60,496 nucleotides of DNA from Bremia lactucae (lineage: Eukaryota; Oomycota; Peronosporomycetes; Peronosporales; Peronosporaceae): the NCBI RefSeq assembly GCF_004359215.1, contig NC_090613.1, positions 3,508,943-3,569,438 of the forward strand. The letters run 5' to 3'. Below are positions 1-9,666 of this stretch, in pieces. How positions within the stretch are numbered: the stretch's first letter is position 1; each line of letters starts with the position of its first letter. The position numbers were made by a program, and so were the translations under genes. Under the pieces are notes generated by a model that saw only the letters and a list, made by a program, of their open reading frames with translations, was not told the origin of the DNA and did no database searches.

Positions 1-289
1 TCTCATTCGAAGGCTCATAATCAGCCGCCTGACGGGTATCAGGCGACTGTTCCATCCTCCCCGAGTCGGCCATTTCGTCCGACTCGCACTCATAATCGAC
101 CTCTAAAGAGGGGTCGTACTCACGTGGTGAATCACCACGTGCACTCGCAACACCAAGTGTTGTGCGAGTGGAAGACACTACGGTAGACGGAACGTCTACC
201 GCAAGAGATAACAATGCGTCACCCGCGGCTGCACGAACCGCAGCCGAAGGTTCAACACTATCCTCACCCCGCATGAATTGTTCCTTCAT
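1..289 (-). pseudogene. Antisense ORF (aORF) of gypsy family A, N-terminal part
   Basis: The minus strand is open from ATG at 289 (second in-frame ATG at 274) through the window edge, 96 codons without a stop. It is an acidic, Ser/Ala/Glu-rich product of unknown function. It is recognisably the same protein as the minus-strand frame at 48108-48506 in the complete family A element: both have a second Met followed by Arg six codons in, then EPSAAV, then SPR and SEPSNE/YEPSNE blocks. It starts 120 bp inside the LTR at 409, on the strand opposite to gag-pol. I recognise no domain. It could be a non-coding structured region that happens to be open, since most of it is made of hairpins. Confidence 0.55.
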
Positions 290-363
290 GCGATGGAATT
301 TAAAATGATGGATCTGACCAATCAAAATCATTTTAAAAATTAAGTGGTCATTTAGCGACCACT
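26..363. repeat. Array of ten perfect short hairpins
   Basis: Consecutive inverted repeats fill this stretch. CGCCTGA at 26-32 pairs with 39-45; CGAGTCGG 62-69 with 79-86; CGACC+CTCT 97-104 with 107-116 (one bulge); CACGTGGTG 121-129 with 133-141; a 12-bp stem 142-153 with 157-170 (2-nt bulge); CGGTAGACG 181-189 with 193-201; CGGCTGC 226-232 with 240-246; CGCATGAA 270-277 with 285-292; an 11-bp stem 299-309 with 327-337; AGTGGTC 343-349 with 357-363. Most loops are 3-9 nt. The array overlaps the antisense ORF and ends just before the polypurine tract. Confidence 0.85.
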
Positions 364-408
364 CCACCTAATGACATTCAGAGTGATTGTCGTTTAAGGG
401 AGGGGTGA

Positions 409-859
409 TGTAACGGGGTGTATCGTTACATGAAATTAACAATAAAAGATTGTTAATTAATATTATCCAAAAGGTAGATAATATTTGGAGGAAATTACTT
501 TAAATAGTAATTTCCTGAATTCTTATCCATAAATAGGTATAGACCATTATGTCTATTTATTCCGCAGACTAATCAGCTGTAGAAGTAATCAAAGAGAGTT
601 ACGAGATAAGATAGATAAGAATTCATTTACATGTTTAGTATTAGTTTATAGTTAAGACAACATTTACAAAGATAGATTAACAAAGACACTTAACTATATT
701 AATACAGTTTTCATTTTACACTCTTAAGCTAACTTGCCTTAAGAGAAGTCTTCCTCTATACGTACAGTGTACGTCACTTAACGAGAGGCACCACTCACAT
801 TTGAAGCAGTGTGAAGTGGACTTGTACTGAAACAGTACAAGTCGCAGTGCCCCGTTACA
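409..859 (+). repeat. LTR of gypsy family A, copy 1 (3' LTR)
   Basis: Starts TGTAACGGGG and ends CCCCGTTACA, giving inverted termini. A purine run at about 396-406 (AAGGGAGGGG) directly upstream is the expected polypurine tract, so this is a 3' LTR in plus orientation whose element lies to the left. It adjoins a truncated Copia-1 5' LTR, so the gypsy element probably inserted there. The LTR is itself hairpin-rich: 408-415/424-431, 434-443/449-458, 459-467/477-485, 490-499/506-515, 721-728/738-745, 760-765/769-774, 819-829/833-843. Confidence 0.85.
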
Positions 860-1130
860 AGTATAAGGTGTAGGTGCAAGCACGATAGATACGTGAGTCT
901 GATATACATTTTTCTAAAGAAAAATCCAAATATTACAATTTTTATTACTCTATGAAATCTTAATATAGTTCTCCATCTATACATTTAATTCTGGGTTTGC
1001 GAATTGCTCCAGCTTTAAGACCTTTTTTTGCATATTCAAGTTAAAAGAAGAAAGTTAAGGCCAACACTCATAATTTATTCGCTTTGTATTTTGCTACACA
1101 CCACCCTAGCTGCTTCAACCCCAACGTTCA
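860..1130 (+). repeat. Truncated 5' LTR of Copia-1
   Basis: Aligns with the 3' part of the LTR at 4190-4457, including the block around 1100 (CACCACCCTAGC) and the end ACGTTCA. Its 5' half is missing because the gypsy A LTR abuts it at 859/860. The small plus ORF across it is LTR sequence running into gag and is not a host gene. Confidence 0.65.
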
Positions 1131-1752
1131 GCCCAAAAGGTTACGACCAACGCCGATGGACTAAGCTGCTCAGGATCAAGTCCAAGCGCCAGCCAACACC
1201 CAAGTCGAAAGACGACAGAGCCAGTACGGCTTCTGGCGCGGAGGAGGGCATGGCCAGGCTGCTGGAACTTATAACGGATTTGAAGGGAGACATAGGAGCT
1301 CGGCTTAATAGGCTTGAGGCCCGCCGAGTCGAGGATGATCAAGGTTCAGTCGTGTGTCGCCGTTAAGGCCCCTTCCGCACGTAATTGGAAGCGCGCACGG
1401 GGTTCGGCCAGAACTTGACGATGGCCTTGCTGGACGCTGAAGCCATGCCTAAAACAAGCACGGCAACACGCAGCGGATACAGGCAACAAAGAATTGATAT
1501 AGAGGGAGTCGGTGTAGGCCAGATCCTCAGCGCCACAAAAGTCAGCTTCGGATCATTCCAACACCGGCGTACTTTGCTTTGCATAGGCCTATCTAGATCA
1601 GGGAGCTGAAGCTAGCGATCGAAAGTTAGAGGGCAAGGATATTTACCCGGGACTTGGGTCAGGATTTGCACCTTGGGGAGAGTTTTTTTTTTTTACGCCA
1701 AGTATCGGATCGCTGAGGCACTCAGGGATGCCTCTGGACCGAGGACATTAAG

Positions 1753-2428
1753 ATGGATGTGCTTGGTCGGTATTTGACTGGCAAGGCTGGTCAACATTTC
1801 CACAGTCAAGTGGATACATGGTACACCGAGAATCGACAGGGGTGGTTTTCAATGGACCGGATGAACCTCAAGTTTGGACACAGGATCTCGAGGTCAGTGG
1901 TTTTCAAGGAGTTGACGTCAAGTTTGGAGTCGGTGTCTGGATGTCATAGGCTTTCAAGCTGTTCACGTCCAAGAAAAAGGATGGAATGACCATATGCTGT
2001 AGTGTGGATGTGTGTCGCCAGGTGTCAGAAGCTGATAACCAAGCGTCCAATGGGAAACGGAGATGATGCGCCAGACCTTGATGAACCTGGTGCGATCAAT
2101 GATTTTCGTTTCTGGACTCTTGTTCAGCTTCTGGGGTGATGCAGCTGTGTACGTGGCCTACAGGCTCAACCGAAGCCCAACGCGAAGTAATATGGGGCGT
2201 GCGTCTGCTATCGAGGTGCTTATAGGTGTCAAACTCAAGCTGACTGAAATTTTTATATTTGGATCACCGTGTACCGCTAGCCAGACGACGAAATACAGGG
2301 CGCTGGACAAACGTGGTGAAGCAGGATTTATGCTCGGAAAGAGCGACGAGGTGAAGGGATACCGCTTGTTGTTTACTCAGATCGCGTGGTACACACAACA
2401 CAGCATGTGCAGAACATCAACACGCTGA
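1753..2428 (+). pseudogene. Copia-1 integrase remnant
   Basis: The frame at 2063-2428 carries the C-terminal copia integrase pattern: a degenerate NRTL-type block near 2063, WGDAAVYVAYRLNRSPT around residues 29-45, a G-x-K/IFGSPC block, and G-F-M-L-G-K...K-G-Y-R near the end. The 1753-1989 frame is less clear and may be the preceding core. The catalytic acidic residues are not recognisable. After 2428 the expected linker does not follow on plus; it is found inverted at 3190 on minus. Confidence 0.65.
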
Positions 2429-2439
2429 GTGTAGACGTA

Positions 2440-3230
2440 GATAACTTCATCGGTTAGCTGGACCCTCAGAACAAGCAAAGCTTATCGGCTGATACCATAG
2501 TCTACCAGCTTGCTTTAGCCCAAACAGGCTTCTCTTGAGCTGAAGAACCACTTCACCAGCTCGCACAACACCGAGTCGCTAAATTTCCTCGTGGCTAATT
2601 TGCATTCCCTGCGGGACGTATAACTGGATATTGAGGTTCGCTCCGTAGACGCCTTCACATAAGCATTAGGCACGTCGCCGTGTCTTGCTGAAACTGCTCA
2701 TATTTGAGCCAGTGCCAGGATGACTTTGCCGCTCTTCATATCCATTACAGCGGCGAACGTCGCTGTAATCCTAGCCGAACGACTGCTCGTTGCCCCATGC
2801 TACCACGCGTGCCTCGTATCGCTCGATGATCGTATCAGCATCCGACTTCGCTTTTAAGTCCCACTCGGTGTGGAGTGCTCACATCTCTTTAGTTTAAGTT
2901 ACCAACTCCCACGTATCATTTGCTTCCAGCGATTTAATTTCAGCGCTCGCAGCGCGCTTCCATTCCAAGCGCTTGTCACTTTTAATAACCAACTTCCAAT
3001 TACTCGGATCCACGCGGTAAGTTGCTCCAACGATCTCACGTGGAGGTGATTTCTTCCCACCGTATCGTGTTGTCATGCGCGGTGTCTCGGAAAATGGCTT
3101 GGTTTTCGACCTCTTCCTTTGCCCACCGCGCTTATCACGCGACCTTGATGGCCCTGTACTCGCACGTGGCTCCTCCCGTGAAGTATCCAAGAAGTTGTCA
3201 GTCTCGACCGACTTGAGCCTTGCCCCCTGT
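2440..3230 (-). pseudogene. Copia-1 RT N-terminal half, inverted relative to the element
   Basis: On minus from 3190 there is a basic linker (RDKRGGQRKRSKTK), then W-KRAASAEIKSLEANDTWEL, the classic start of copia RT. It continues towards 2440 with AYVKAS-like and SLFGLKQAGRLWYQ motifs, broken by stops. Flanking integrase (2428) and RT end/RNase H (3246 onward) are on plus, so this block of about 0.8 kb is flipped. The YVDD catalytic stretch is missing at the junction. Confidence 0.75.
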
Positions 3231-3245
3231 AGACACTAAATCAGC

Positions 3246-4060
3246 AGTACTGGATTCGGACTCAGCCAGTGGATGCAGGGATCGCTGTTATGGCTGGCTC
3301 GCTGTACGCGTGCAGATGTCGCAAAAGCCGTACACCGAGCAACCCGGCGAGCTCATGCGCCGACGACGAGCGATTGGCAGTTGGCGAAAATGGCTGCTAT
3401 GTACCTGAGGATACTAAGGACGTCAAGTTTCGCCTAGGACAGTGATGCAGCCTTTGCGAGCGGCGTATCATTTCATGTGAATGGGATGATGGTTATTTGG
3501 ACCTGCTGGAAGCAGACAACCATTGCACTGTCGACAATTGAAGTGAAAGTTACGTCGGCATAGCATGCCGGACAACAACAACTAGGCCTGTGAAGCTTTA
3601 ATTTGAGTTGAACTTTGTCGTGGAGTTTCCCATTACAGTGGAAATGGATAAACAAGCGGTCATTCGACAAATGATGAATGAAGAGAGGTCGGCACGTGCG
3701 ACATCTTGATATCAAGCTAAAGTTTATAGAGAGAGATTCAATTTTGACGAAGTTCTCTTAATGGAACCCCGCACCCCTCATCACACTATGGGAAATTTCG
3801 GCTACAGGGCCTCCTCCCACCCAACTATCACACACCTTCAGTGCGGGTTGGCAGGGCGGCCATCCATTGGATGGTTACTCGTCTGCTTTTTAGCCTATCT
3901 CCGGCGATGTGTCATCGTACCGCCCTCCGCGGGTATCGATCCACGTACCTCCCGGTCCCAGTTCCAGTGCTTAACCACTCGGCCACTGAGGTCGGTAGCT
4001 AAAGTTTATAGAGGACACACCAAGAAGAGGATTTTAAGAACCAGCTTTGTGTGAACTGAG
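3246..4060 (+). pseudogene. Copia-1 RT end and RNase H remnant, split by a SINE
   Basis: After 3246 a frame reads GSLLWLARCTRADVAKAV, typical of the copia RT to RNase H region. Further on (3500-3545) come W-x-C-W-K-Q-T-T-x-ALSTIE, and at 3710 the H-(I/L)-D-I-K motif. The motif resumes after the SINE at 4014, so the insertion lies inside the H-x-D-I-K...F-I-E-D segment of RNase H. Confidence 0.7.
3732..3996 (-). mobile_element. tRNA-derived SINE with 17-bp target duplication
   Basis: A 265-bp insertion flanked by perfect direct repeats AGCTAAAGTTTATAGAG at 3715-3731 and 3997-4013. Read on minus, its 5' end is tRNA-like. It has an A box (TGGCCGAGTGGTTAAG, about 3970-3985) and a B box (GGATCGATACCCG, about 3930-3945), the RNA polymerase III internal promoter elements. 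No variable arm or clear anticodon loop is visible, so this is a SINE head and not a functional tRNA gene. Target duplication plus pol III boxes indicates LINE-mobilised retroposition into Copia-1. Confidence 0.82.
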
Positions 4061-4189
4061 GCGATGACGGCAGACTTGCTGTCAGCGCCTCTCGCCTTTG
4101 GGCGCTGATGGAGATGTGATTATTTTACCGAAGCAGGATGGACTAAATCAAGCGTGCAGTATGAGACAGACGGCACTGTGAGGAAGGAG

Positions 4190-4457
4190 TGTTGGAAGGC
4201 GATACTGCAGCGGAGTTTCTGGACTCGCTGAAGACGTTACTGGAATAGCAAGTGGTTTCGAAACGCCTTCCGTTGTGATGATCACAGCGTGGTGGTAACG
4301 GCGGAAGATGAAATCGTGAGGTTTCAAGTGTAAGGTGTACGGGGTAAGGCGCAGGGACAAGTAAGTCTGATAAGAAGAGAGTGAAAGGCTCAGATGCATA
4401 ATATATTCACTTGGTCTTTTGCTATACACCACCCTAGCAACTTCAACCCAACGTTCA
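4190..4457 (+). repeat. 3' LTR of Copia-1
   Basis: Begins TGTTGGAAG after the purine run AGGAAGGAG and ends ACGTTCA. The start matches the start of the Copia-2 LTRs (27178, 31607). It shares its 3' half with 860-1130. Confidence 0.7.
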
Positions 4458-5735
4458 GCGCCAAATCTCCCAAATTATTACCTACTGTAAGTATAAGAAG
4501 AAGCTTGCAATTATCTTGCTTAAACTTGCTTAGTAGATGACCACAAAAAGGGCAGCATTTTTTGAATTTTAGATGAGCTATTTAAGCGTATTAACAGGTT
4601 TGGCAATTAGTCTGACACTTTGAAGCGCTATATTAATTCTTTGTTACTAGGTGCTTCGTTTCAACAGTCGACAATTTTGTTCGAAATTATCATACTGGAG
4701 TAAAGATGACAAAAAATACGGCAATAAAACAACAAGCTGATTTTAAACAAAAAAATAGGTGGCGTCTTCAACTAACAGCCGCACTATTGCTAGAATCTGT
4801 GAAGTAAACATATAAATTTGGCAAGAGGCTCCTTCCTTATGATATTTGAATGTATTGCCGTCTCTTAACGAATTGGTATTTCATGCACAACAGAAATGAT
4901 GTTACAGTTATCTTTCATTTATTGCTTCAATAAATTGGAAGAAGGCTTCAACTTTCTTGAGTACTCGGCGTTGGTCTGGCCGAAACGGCGTCAGCCGCTA
5001 CTAATGAAGAGATGTTGTTGAGGCTGCGACCACTCGAGGAGCTCGCAACAAATTTTTACCAAGAACAAGCAAAGGCCTTCAAGCGAGCAGAAAAACGACG
5101 ACGCCACGACTAAACACTTATTTCCAATTTGTTCGAGCGCCACATCGCCCAGTCGCATTCAAGGCTTGACGGAAATACTAGCAATAAATCTCTAAGCGAC
5201 CGCGTCGATGCCGCAGCCAATCTTTGAGCTACTTGAACCCCTTAACTTGCTGAATAAGGTAGGTGCTTGCTGGCTTTATTCAGTGAATTTAGGGGTGCCA
5301 TCGTACCACCGACACTTGCGCTGGTGCTTGCTGCGCAGCTGGTAGTGGTACGATGATAGGATGCGTAAACGTTGCCCATTTATTGGAAAAGTTTGTGTCA
5401 CAGTGACCTGCGCTTCAAGACATCGGTCAAATTGTTTAAGGTCTTATGAGGGTGCGTCGATGAGTTCGGCCTTATACAAAGTTCTGTGGTGAATGGATAG
5501 GAGTCTGATGGAGTCCAACATTACCACATCGACTATATGGGCTTTTCATAGGACAATGGCTAAGATTTTTTTACATATTTTAGCTGGAAGGCAAGTCTTG
5601 ATCGCGAGCGAATGGAATGTAAGTAGGATATTTGATGCTTATAGTCAAGATCACTCCTCATCTGCATCGCAGAGATCACCCGATCAAGGCGGAGTATAAA
5701 TAGGCTGAAATAATTTAGTAAAGTGTTGAGAGCGA
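4458..5735. other. Gene-poor stretch with one long stem-loop
   Basis: No supportable gene. A short plus frame from about 4980 to 5110 ends in a Lys/Arg-rich run and is followed by stops; I cannot assign it. An 11-bp perfect inverted repeat (CATCGTACCAC, 5299-5309 with 5345-5355, 35-nt loop) could be a small foldback element. The rest is AT-rich and featureless. Confidence 0.4.
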
Positions 5736-6700
5736 CATGGTGTCACTGTACCTGCCTCGCCTGGAGGAGGCGGAAAGCAAGCAGCGTCGCACCCAGTGAC
5801 CGAATAGTGACTTAGACGAAGTCAGCCACGAGGAAGAAGCGAAATTGCATCGGAACGACAGGTTAGAGGACTCAATTGTACCAAAGTCACAGCCGTCTCA
5901 GCAACAAATGGACAAAATCGACATTGGGGAGCAAGACAAGGTGATACCAATATAGAGCCAACGTCTCGCCACACATTGTTTTTCAAGGAAAAATGTCATC
6001 TCAAGAAGGAACACCAACATGAGGACTGAAGGGCAGCCCCCACAGCCAGCCTTCAACTAAAGCTTAAACATCGCCTTCGAAGTTGCCCTGGTTCTGTCCT
6101 ACTGGGAACAGCTTGCGCTACTACATGGTCCTTTAGGAAAAGTAGACGCATGGTGCGTGACACTCCGAGGATCTCACAGCACGGATGTACATGTGCAGTG
6201 AAATGCCCTTCCAGTAACGAGACAACGCTTCCCGCCAGCTTGCTCAGTCTCTTCGAACGAGCCTTCGTCAAGAGTGCAGAGGTCTTTTCAAGATATATTC
6301 AAAATGGCTACGAAGATTACGAAGGAATTGATCATTACGAAATGGGCGTTCAAGGAGATAGTGCGGAGATAATCCAGCTAGCACAAATGGGCCCATGTCC
6401 CTGTACTGAATCAGTGGACTAAGGTGATTAAATCGGGAACCAGAACGCCCTAGATACGACATCGGGATCTTTGAAACCAGTGTACAAAGATTTTATGCGT
6501 AACCCATCAAAGTTTACTGCATTAGAAATTTTCTGACTAAAAATTATGTGCAATGTCAGCGGGACTATTTAACCGGTATTAGGCCCGAGATATAACGGAA
6601 GACGAATGGAAATCATTGCAGGACTGGTGGAAGGAAATGTAGCGTGCCGCTATCAGTCGGCCTTCATCCGGCAGGTCTTCAAAAGTAAAGAAGACCATGC
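5736..6700. other. Unassigned degenerate coding-like DNA
   Basis: Plus-strand pieces (5736-5795, then Gln/Glu-rich to about 5965, then 6060-6430) read like protein but are broken by stops. The piece near 6060 (VALVLSYWEQLALLHGPL) has the look of a retroelement gag, but I could not match it to the families in this window. Confidence 0.3.
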
Positions 6701-6765
6701 ACGAGCCCCCAGTATTCAGCCGCATTGTTTGTGGTATCGGCAGCACTGTGCGCCATGCTCAAAAT

Positions 6766-7606
6766 CTACAGAGCGCAAGCGGCGCGCGTCTGAATGTTGA
6801 GTGGACAATGACGAACCTCGAAATCGTGTGGTGCTCGTCGAAATTGTGTCTTGGCTCTGGCGATGTGTGCCTCTTCTGGTAAGGCCGGGTCTTCCATCCA
6901 GTGGAGTCGCTCAGACAAGATGGCATGAATCGTTGTAGATGCTGCAAAACGCCAGAGTTCCCGAGCCGCCGAAAATACCGCATCCTTCGCGTCTCCCATC
7001 TCATCACCTTGAGTGAAAGAACGTTTAATCGCATCCCAGGCCGCGTATGGAACCTCTGGAAGATCCGGCTCAAACGCCCATACATTGAAGCCCATCTTGC
7101 TAAATCCTCCAAGCGCTCACTACCTGTCCAAGAGAAGCCCCCAATGGCGATGCGCACTGGAGCATATCCGAAACACATGTCGTGCCACGGTAGGCAGGGT
7201 CCGAGAACACTCGGGTACGGGGCAGGAAAGATCTTGGCTCGCCCAATGTCATAGTGGGAAGCTGTTGCATTTCAGGCGATACAGCGTTTGTGCGTTGGTC
7301 GGAAATATAAAGAAGCACGTATCCAGCGTATATCCACGTAATATTAGATGTCTCGTCCAAAACCACTTGAAAGTCCAGCTTTGACACTCGCTTTTCGAGA
7401 AATTGTTTTGCTTCATCGCGCTGGTGTTTGGACACAGCCTGTAAAAAATTTCTTCGGTACGGATGCCAGCGCCGCCGTCCTGCCCAGATATGTACTACGC
7501 GGGTGAGCGCCGGGTGTGCGCCAAAGTGTAAAGGAGTGCCGCCATCACTGGACGCCGCAATATCGCATGTGGACATCGACGAGACTGGTGTCATTTCACC
7601 CTCCAT
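6766..7606 (-). pseudogene. LINE-1 C-terminal region
   Basis: Continues the RT polypeptide in shifted frames. An HPALTRVVHIWAGRRRWHPY segment near 7510 recurs in LINE-2 at about 41870-41950 on plus, which ties the two elements together. The frame at 7095-6766 carries a W...L-W-x-F...TIHAILSERLHWMED block of the kind found after RT in LINEs. Broken by at least two frameshifts. Confidence 0.65.
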
Positions 7607-7684
7607 GCCCGTATCAAAATGAGTCAGCGGTGACCCTGCACCAGTTATGATACCGATGTGCCTTGGTAGAGTACGTAATCCGGT

Positions 7685-9189
7685 TCAATTGCTCAATATA
7701 CGAGGGCTGGAAAGTTGTAGAGAAAAGCGAGCAGAATGAATCAAAGTGCCATCTCTTCGCCATTGAATGGTTTGCCATGTCGAGCCGTACGAGTACCGTA
7801 TAATTTTACTTTGGCATACCGTCCAAGACATTATGTCACGCAGGTAATTCGTGCCTCGTGCAACATCAGCACCCTTCAAACTATAGGATGTACCTCGGCG
7901 GTCCAGCAGCCGTGACATATCCGTCAACGTGGCGGGTGTAGTCCATTTGTGGTCGAACCTCCTCGAAGACGCTACTTCAGCCCTCATTCCTACACAGAGG
8001 TTGTCATCAATGACCCGTCGAACATCAATAGTAACACTTTTGTCGGTGTTATAGACGACCTCGGCCTTCGAAGTAAATGCGACGGCCCTTCGACAGACTT
8101 CCTTGACGACGCCTTGGCGCGCATATCGAGTCGTCAAAAGGCCAATAATTTCCGAGCCGGTGTGCCATAGAGTCACTTGATATCTTAGGTGCTTGTCTGC
8201 ACTCCAACAAGGCGTAATGTAATGTGGATCAGACGCTGCAGATCCCCATAGGCAGTCTCCAATCAGTAAGTCTAGCGAGAACGCTGTAGCTGCCCATTGA
8301 CCAACTGCTGTAGCCGCCATAGTCGTCAATTTCGCTGGAATGCACGGCACCGCAAGGCCACCCTGTTGTATCGGGAGTGAAGCCATCTCGAAAGGGACCG
8401 AAGGTCTAGACCGCTTACCACCCCAGACACTCCAAACAAAGTCCTTAATCAAATTCGTCAACCGGGTGACCATGGCTGGAGGAGGCCAGCAGTGCCGAGC
8501 TAGGACAAGTATCTTGGGCACCGCTATGGCACTGGCAAGGCGAGCTCGTTGTTCCACCGTGTGGGTCTTCTCCTTGGTTAGCACAAGCAGGCTCCGAAGA
8601 CATCGTAAGCATTTATTCCATTTATCCGCCACCACCTCCTGCTCACCCACCATCACACCAAGACATCGGCAGAATTCGCTTGAAGTCAGTAGTGTTAGGC
8701 CACAAGTGATCAGAGGCAATGCTCTTTCGCGAGTGTTTAGAGCAATGGTCTTTGATTTTGAGCGGATTGTCAGCAGGCCGGAGACGCTAGCGAAATCATC
8801 AAAATGTGCTTTAACCTGCGTAGCCGTAGCCCGATCGCGCAGGTAGACGGCCGTGTCATTAGCGTTTCCCGAAAGTTTAGTTTCTGCGATCCGCTCGCCA
8901 GATTTAAATTGCACCCCAGAATGTCCATTCTCTCGTGGATCATACGATAAACACAACACTATCGAGGGCGAGAATAAAGAGAAGTGGTGCAAGTGAGCCC
9001 CCTGCCGAATCCCGCAATTGACTTCCCGTCGACGAGATCGGTTTCCATTAAAATAAATTGACACGTTGTGCCGCGATGTAAGGCCTCCACTATCGAAACA
9101 AAATGTGACGAAAATCCAAGCCACTTCAATGCGGAAAGTAGAGAATGACGTTGCAGTGTGTCGTAAGCCTTTGCAAAATTAAGGAGCAA
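7685..9189 (-). pseudogene. LINE-1 reverse transcriptase (frameshifted)
   Basis: Two overlapping minus frames make one RT. The 9189-8959 frame has L-x-FAKAYDTLQRHSLLSAL and GFSSHFVSIV. The 9124-7685 frame (479 aa) has F-NGNRSRRREVNCGIRQGAH, then ANDTAVYL in place of the YADD/FADD catalytic box, then CLGVMVG and EQRARLASAIAVPK. The first aspartate of the catalytic pair is Asn, and a frameshift lies near 9100, so it is dead. Its long open frame is unusual for this window and suggests a relatively young copy. Confidence 0.8.
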
Positions 9190-9564
9190 AGCAACGGCTC
9201 CGTGAAGATCACTGTCTAGTCTAGGTGCTTCGCATACCGCCTTAAAATATATCCGACGCTGTGTGGATCAAACGCTGCGGGACGAATCCAACTTGGGCTG
9301 GCGAAACGATTTGCGACAGCAGAGGCTGCTCTGAGCACGTCAGAATCTTGGTAAATAACTTGTTAGAAATACTCCGTAAAATCTGGCGACGCTGTTATTT
9401 GTGTGCGTATCGAATCTGTGCCGAGCCACTACCTACGCCGCTACATGTGAGACAGAAGGCCAAGTCGTTCTGATAGCCAGTTTCTTGGCTCGTGCCGAAA
9501 ATCTACCAGCGACCCCGCGACCGCAAGGGTATGACCTCGCATTACAGCTCGCAAATGATCTATT

Positions 9565-9666
9565 TGCCCAAGGGTATTTCCTGTCCCTCATCAGTCGGTT
9601 GCAGGTGACTCTTCCAATGAGACGCACCACACAACTTCAACAAAAGATGTCAAGCGACTTCCAACA
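9565..9666 (-). repeat. Fragment of Copia-2-type LTR, left arm copy
   Basis: Read on minus it begins TGTTGGAAG at 9666 and matches the Copia-2 5' LTR (27178 onward) until CCCTTGGG at about 9565. The flanking sequence GTAATCAGTACTAGGGA is the same on both arms, so the copia/gypsy junction was copied with the segmental duplication. Confidence 0.75.

Larger units (their letters stand above)
860..4457 (+). mobile_element. Copia-1: degenerate Ty1/copia retrotransposon
   Basis: Order on plus: truncated 5' LTR (860-1130), gag remnant (about 1147-1370), integrase remnant (1753-2428), an inverted reverse transcriptase segment (about 2440-3230, coding on minus), RT end and RNase H (3246-4060), 3' LTR (4190-4457). 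The two LTRs share the tail around AGGTGTA and the end ACGTTCA. A short purine run precedes the 3' LTR, which begins TGTTGGAAG. Many stops and frameshifts make it inactive. A SINE sits in RNase H at 3732-3996. Confidence 0.8.
6750..9400 (-). mobile_element. LINE-1: degenerate non-LTR retrotransposon
   Basis: Minus-strand element with the RT and C-terminal region of a non-LTR retrotransposon. The start (about 9380-9190) shows QVGFVPQRLIHTASDI, the conserved block before RT. RT follows at 9189-7685, and the C-terminal part at 7606-6766 is in several frames. I see no apurinic endonuclease domain upstream and no poly(A) tail at the low end, so it is a truncated copy. Confidence 0.75.

Noticed and set aside
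26..363. CRISPR array
   Set aside because: The repeated units are hairpins of different sequence; there is no constant repeat and no spacer pattern, and the DNA is eukaryotic retroelement.
1028..1366. 112-aa ORF with a signal-peptide-like start
   Set aside because: The hydrophobic start is Copia-1 LTR sequence (same as 4390-4457) fused to gag; not a secreted protein.
3905..3995. Functional tRNA gene on minus
   Set aside because: A and B boxes are present, but no proper anticodon arm is visible and the sequence lies inside a 265-bp insertion with target duplication; a SINE explains all of it.
5299..5355. MITE
   Set aside because: The 11-bp inverted repeat is real, but I found no target duplication or second copy in this window, so it is left as a stem-loop only.
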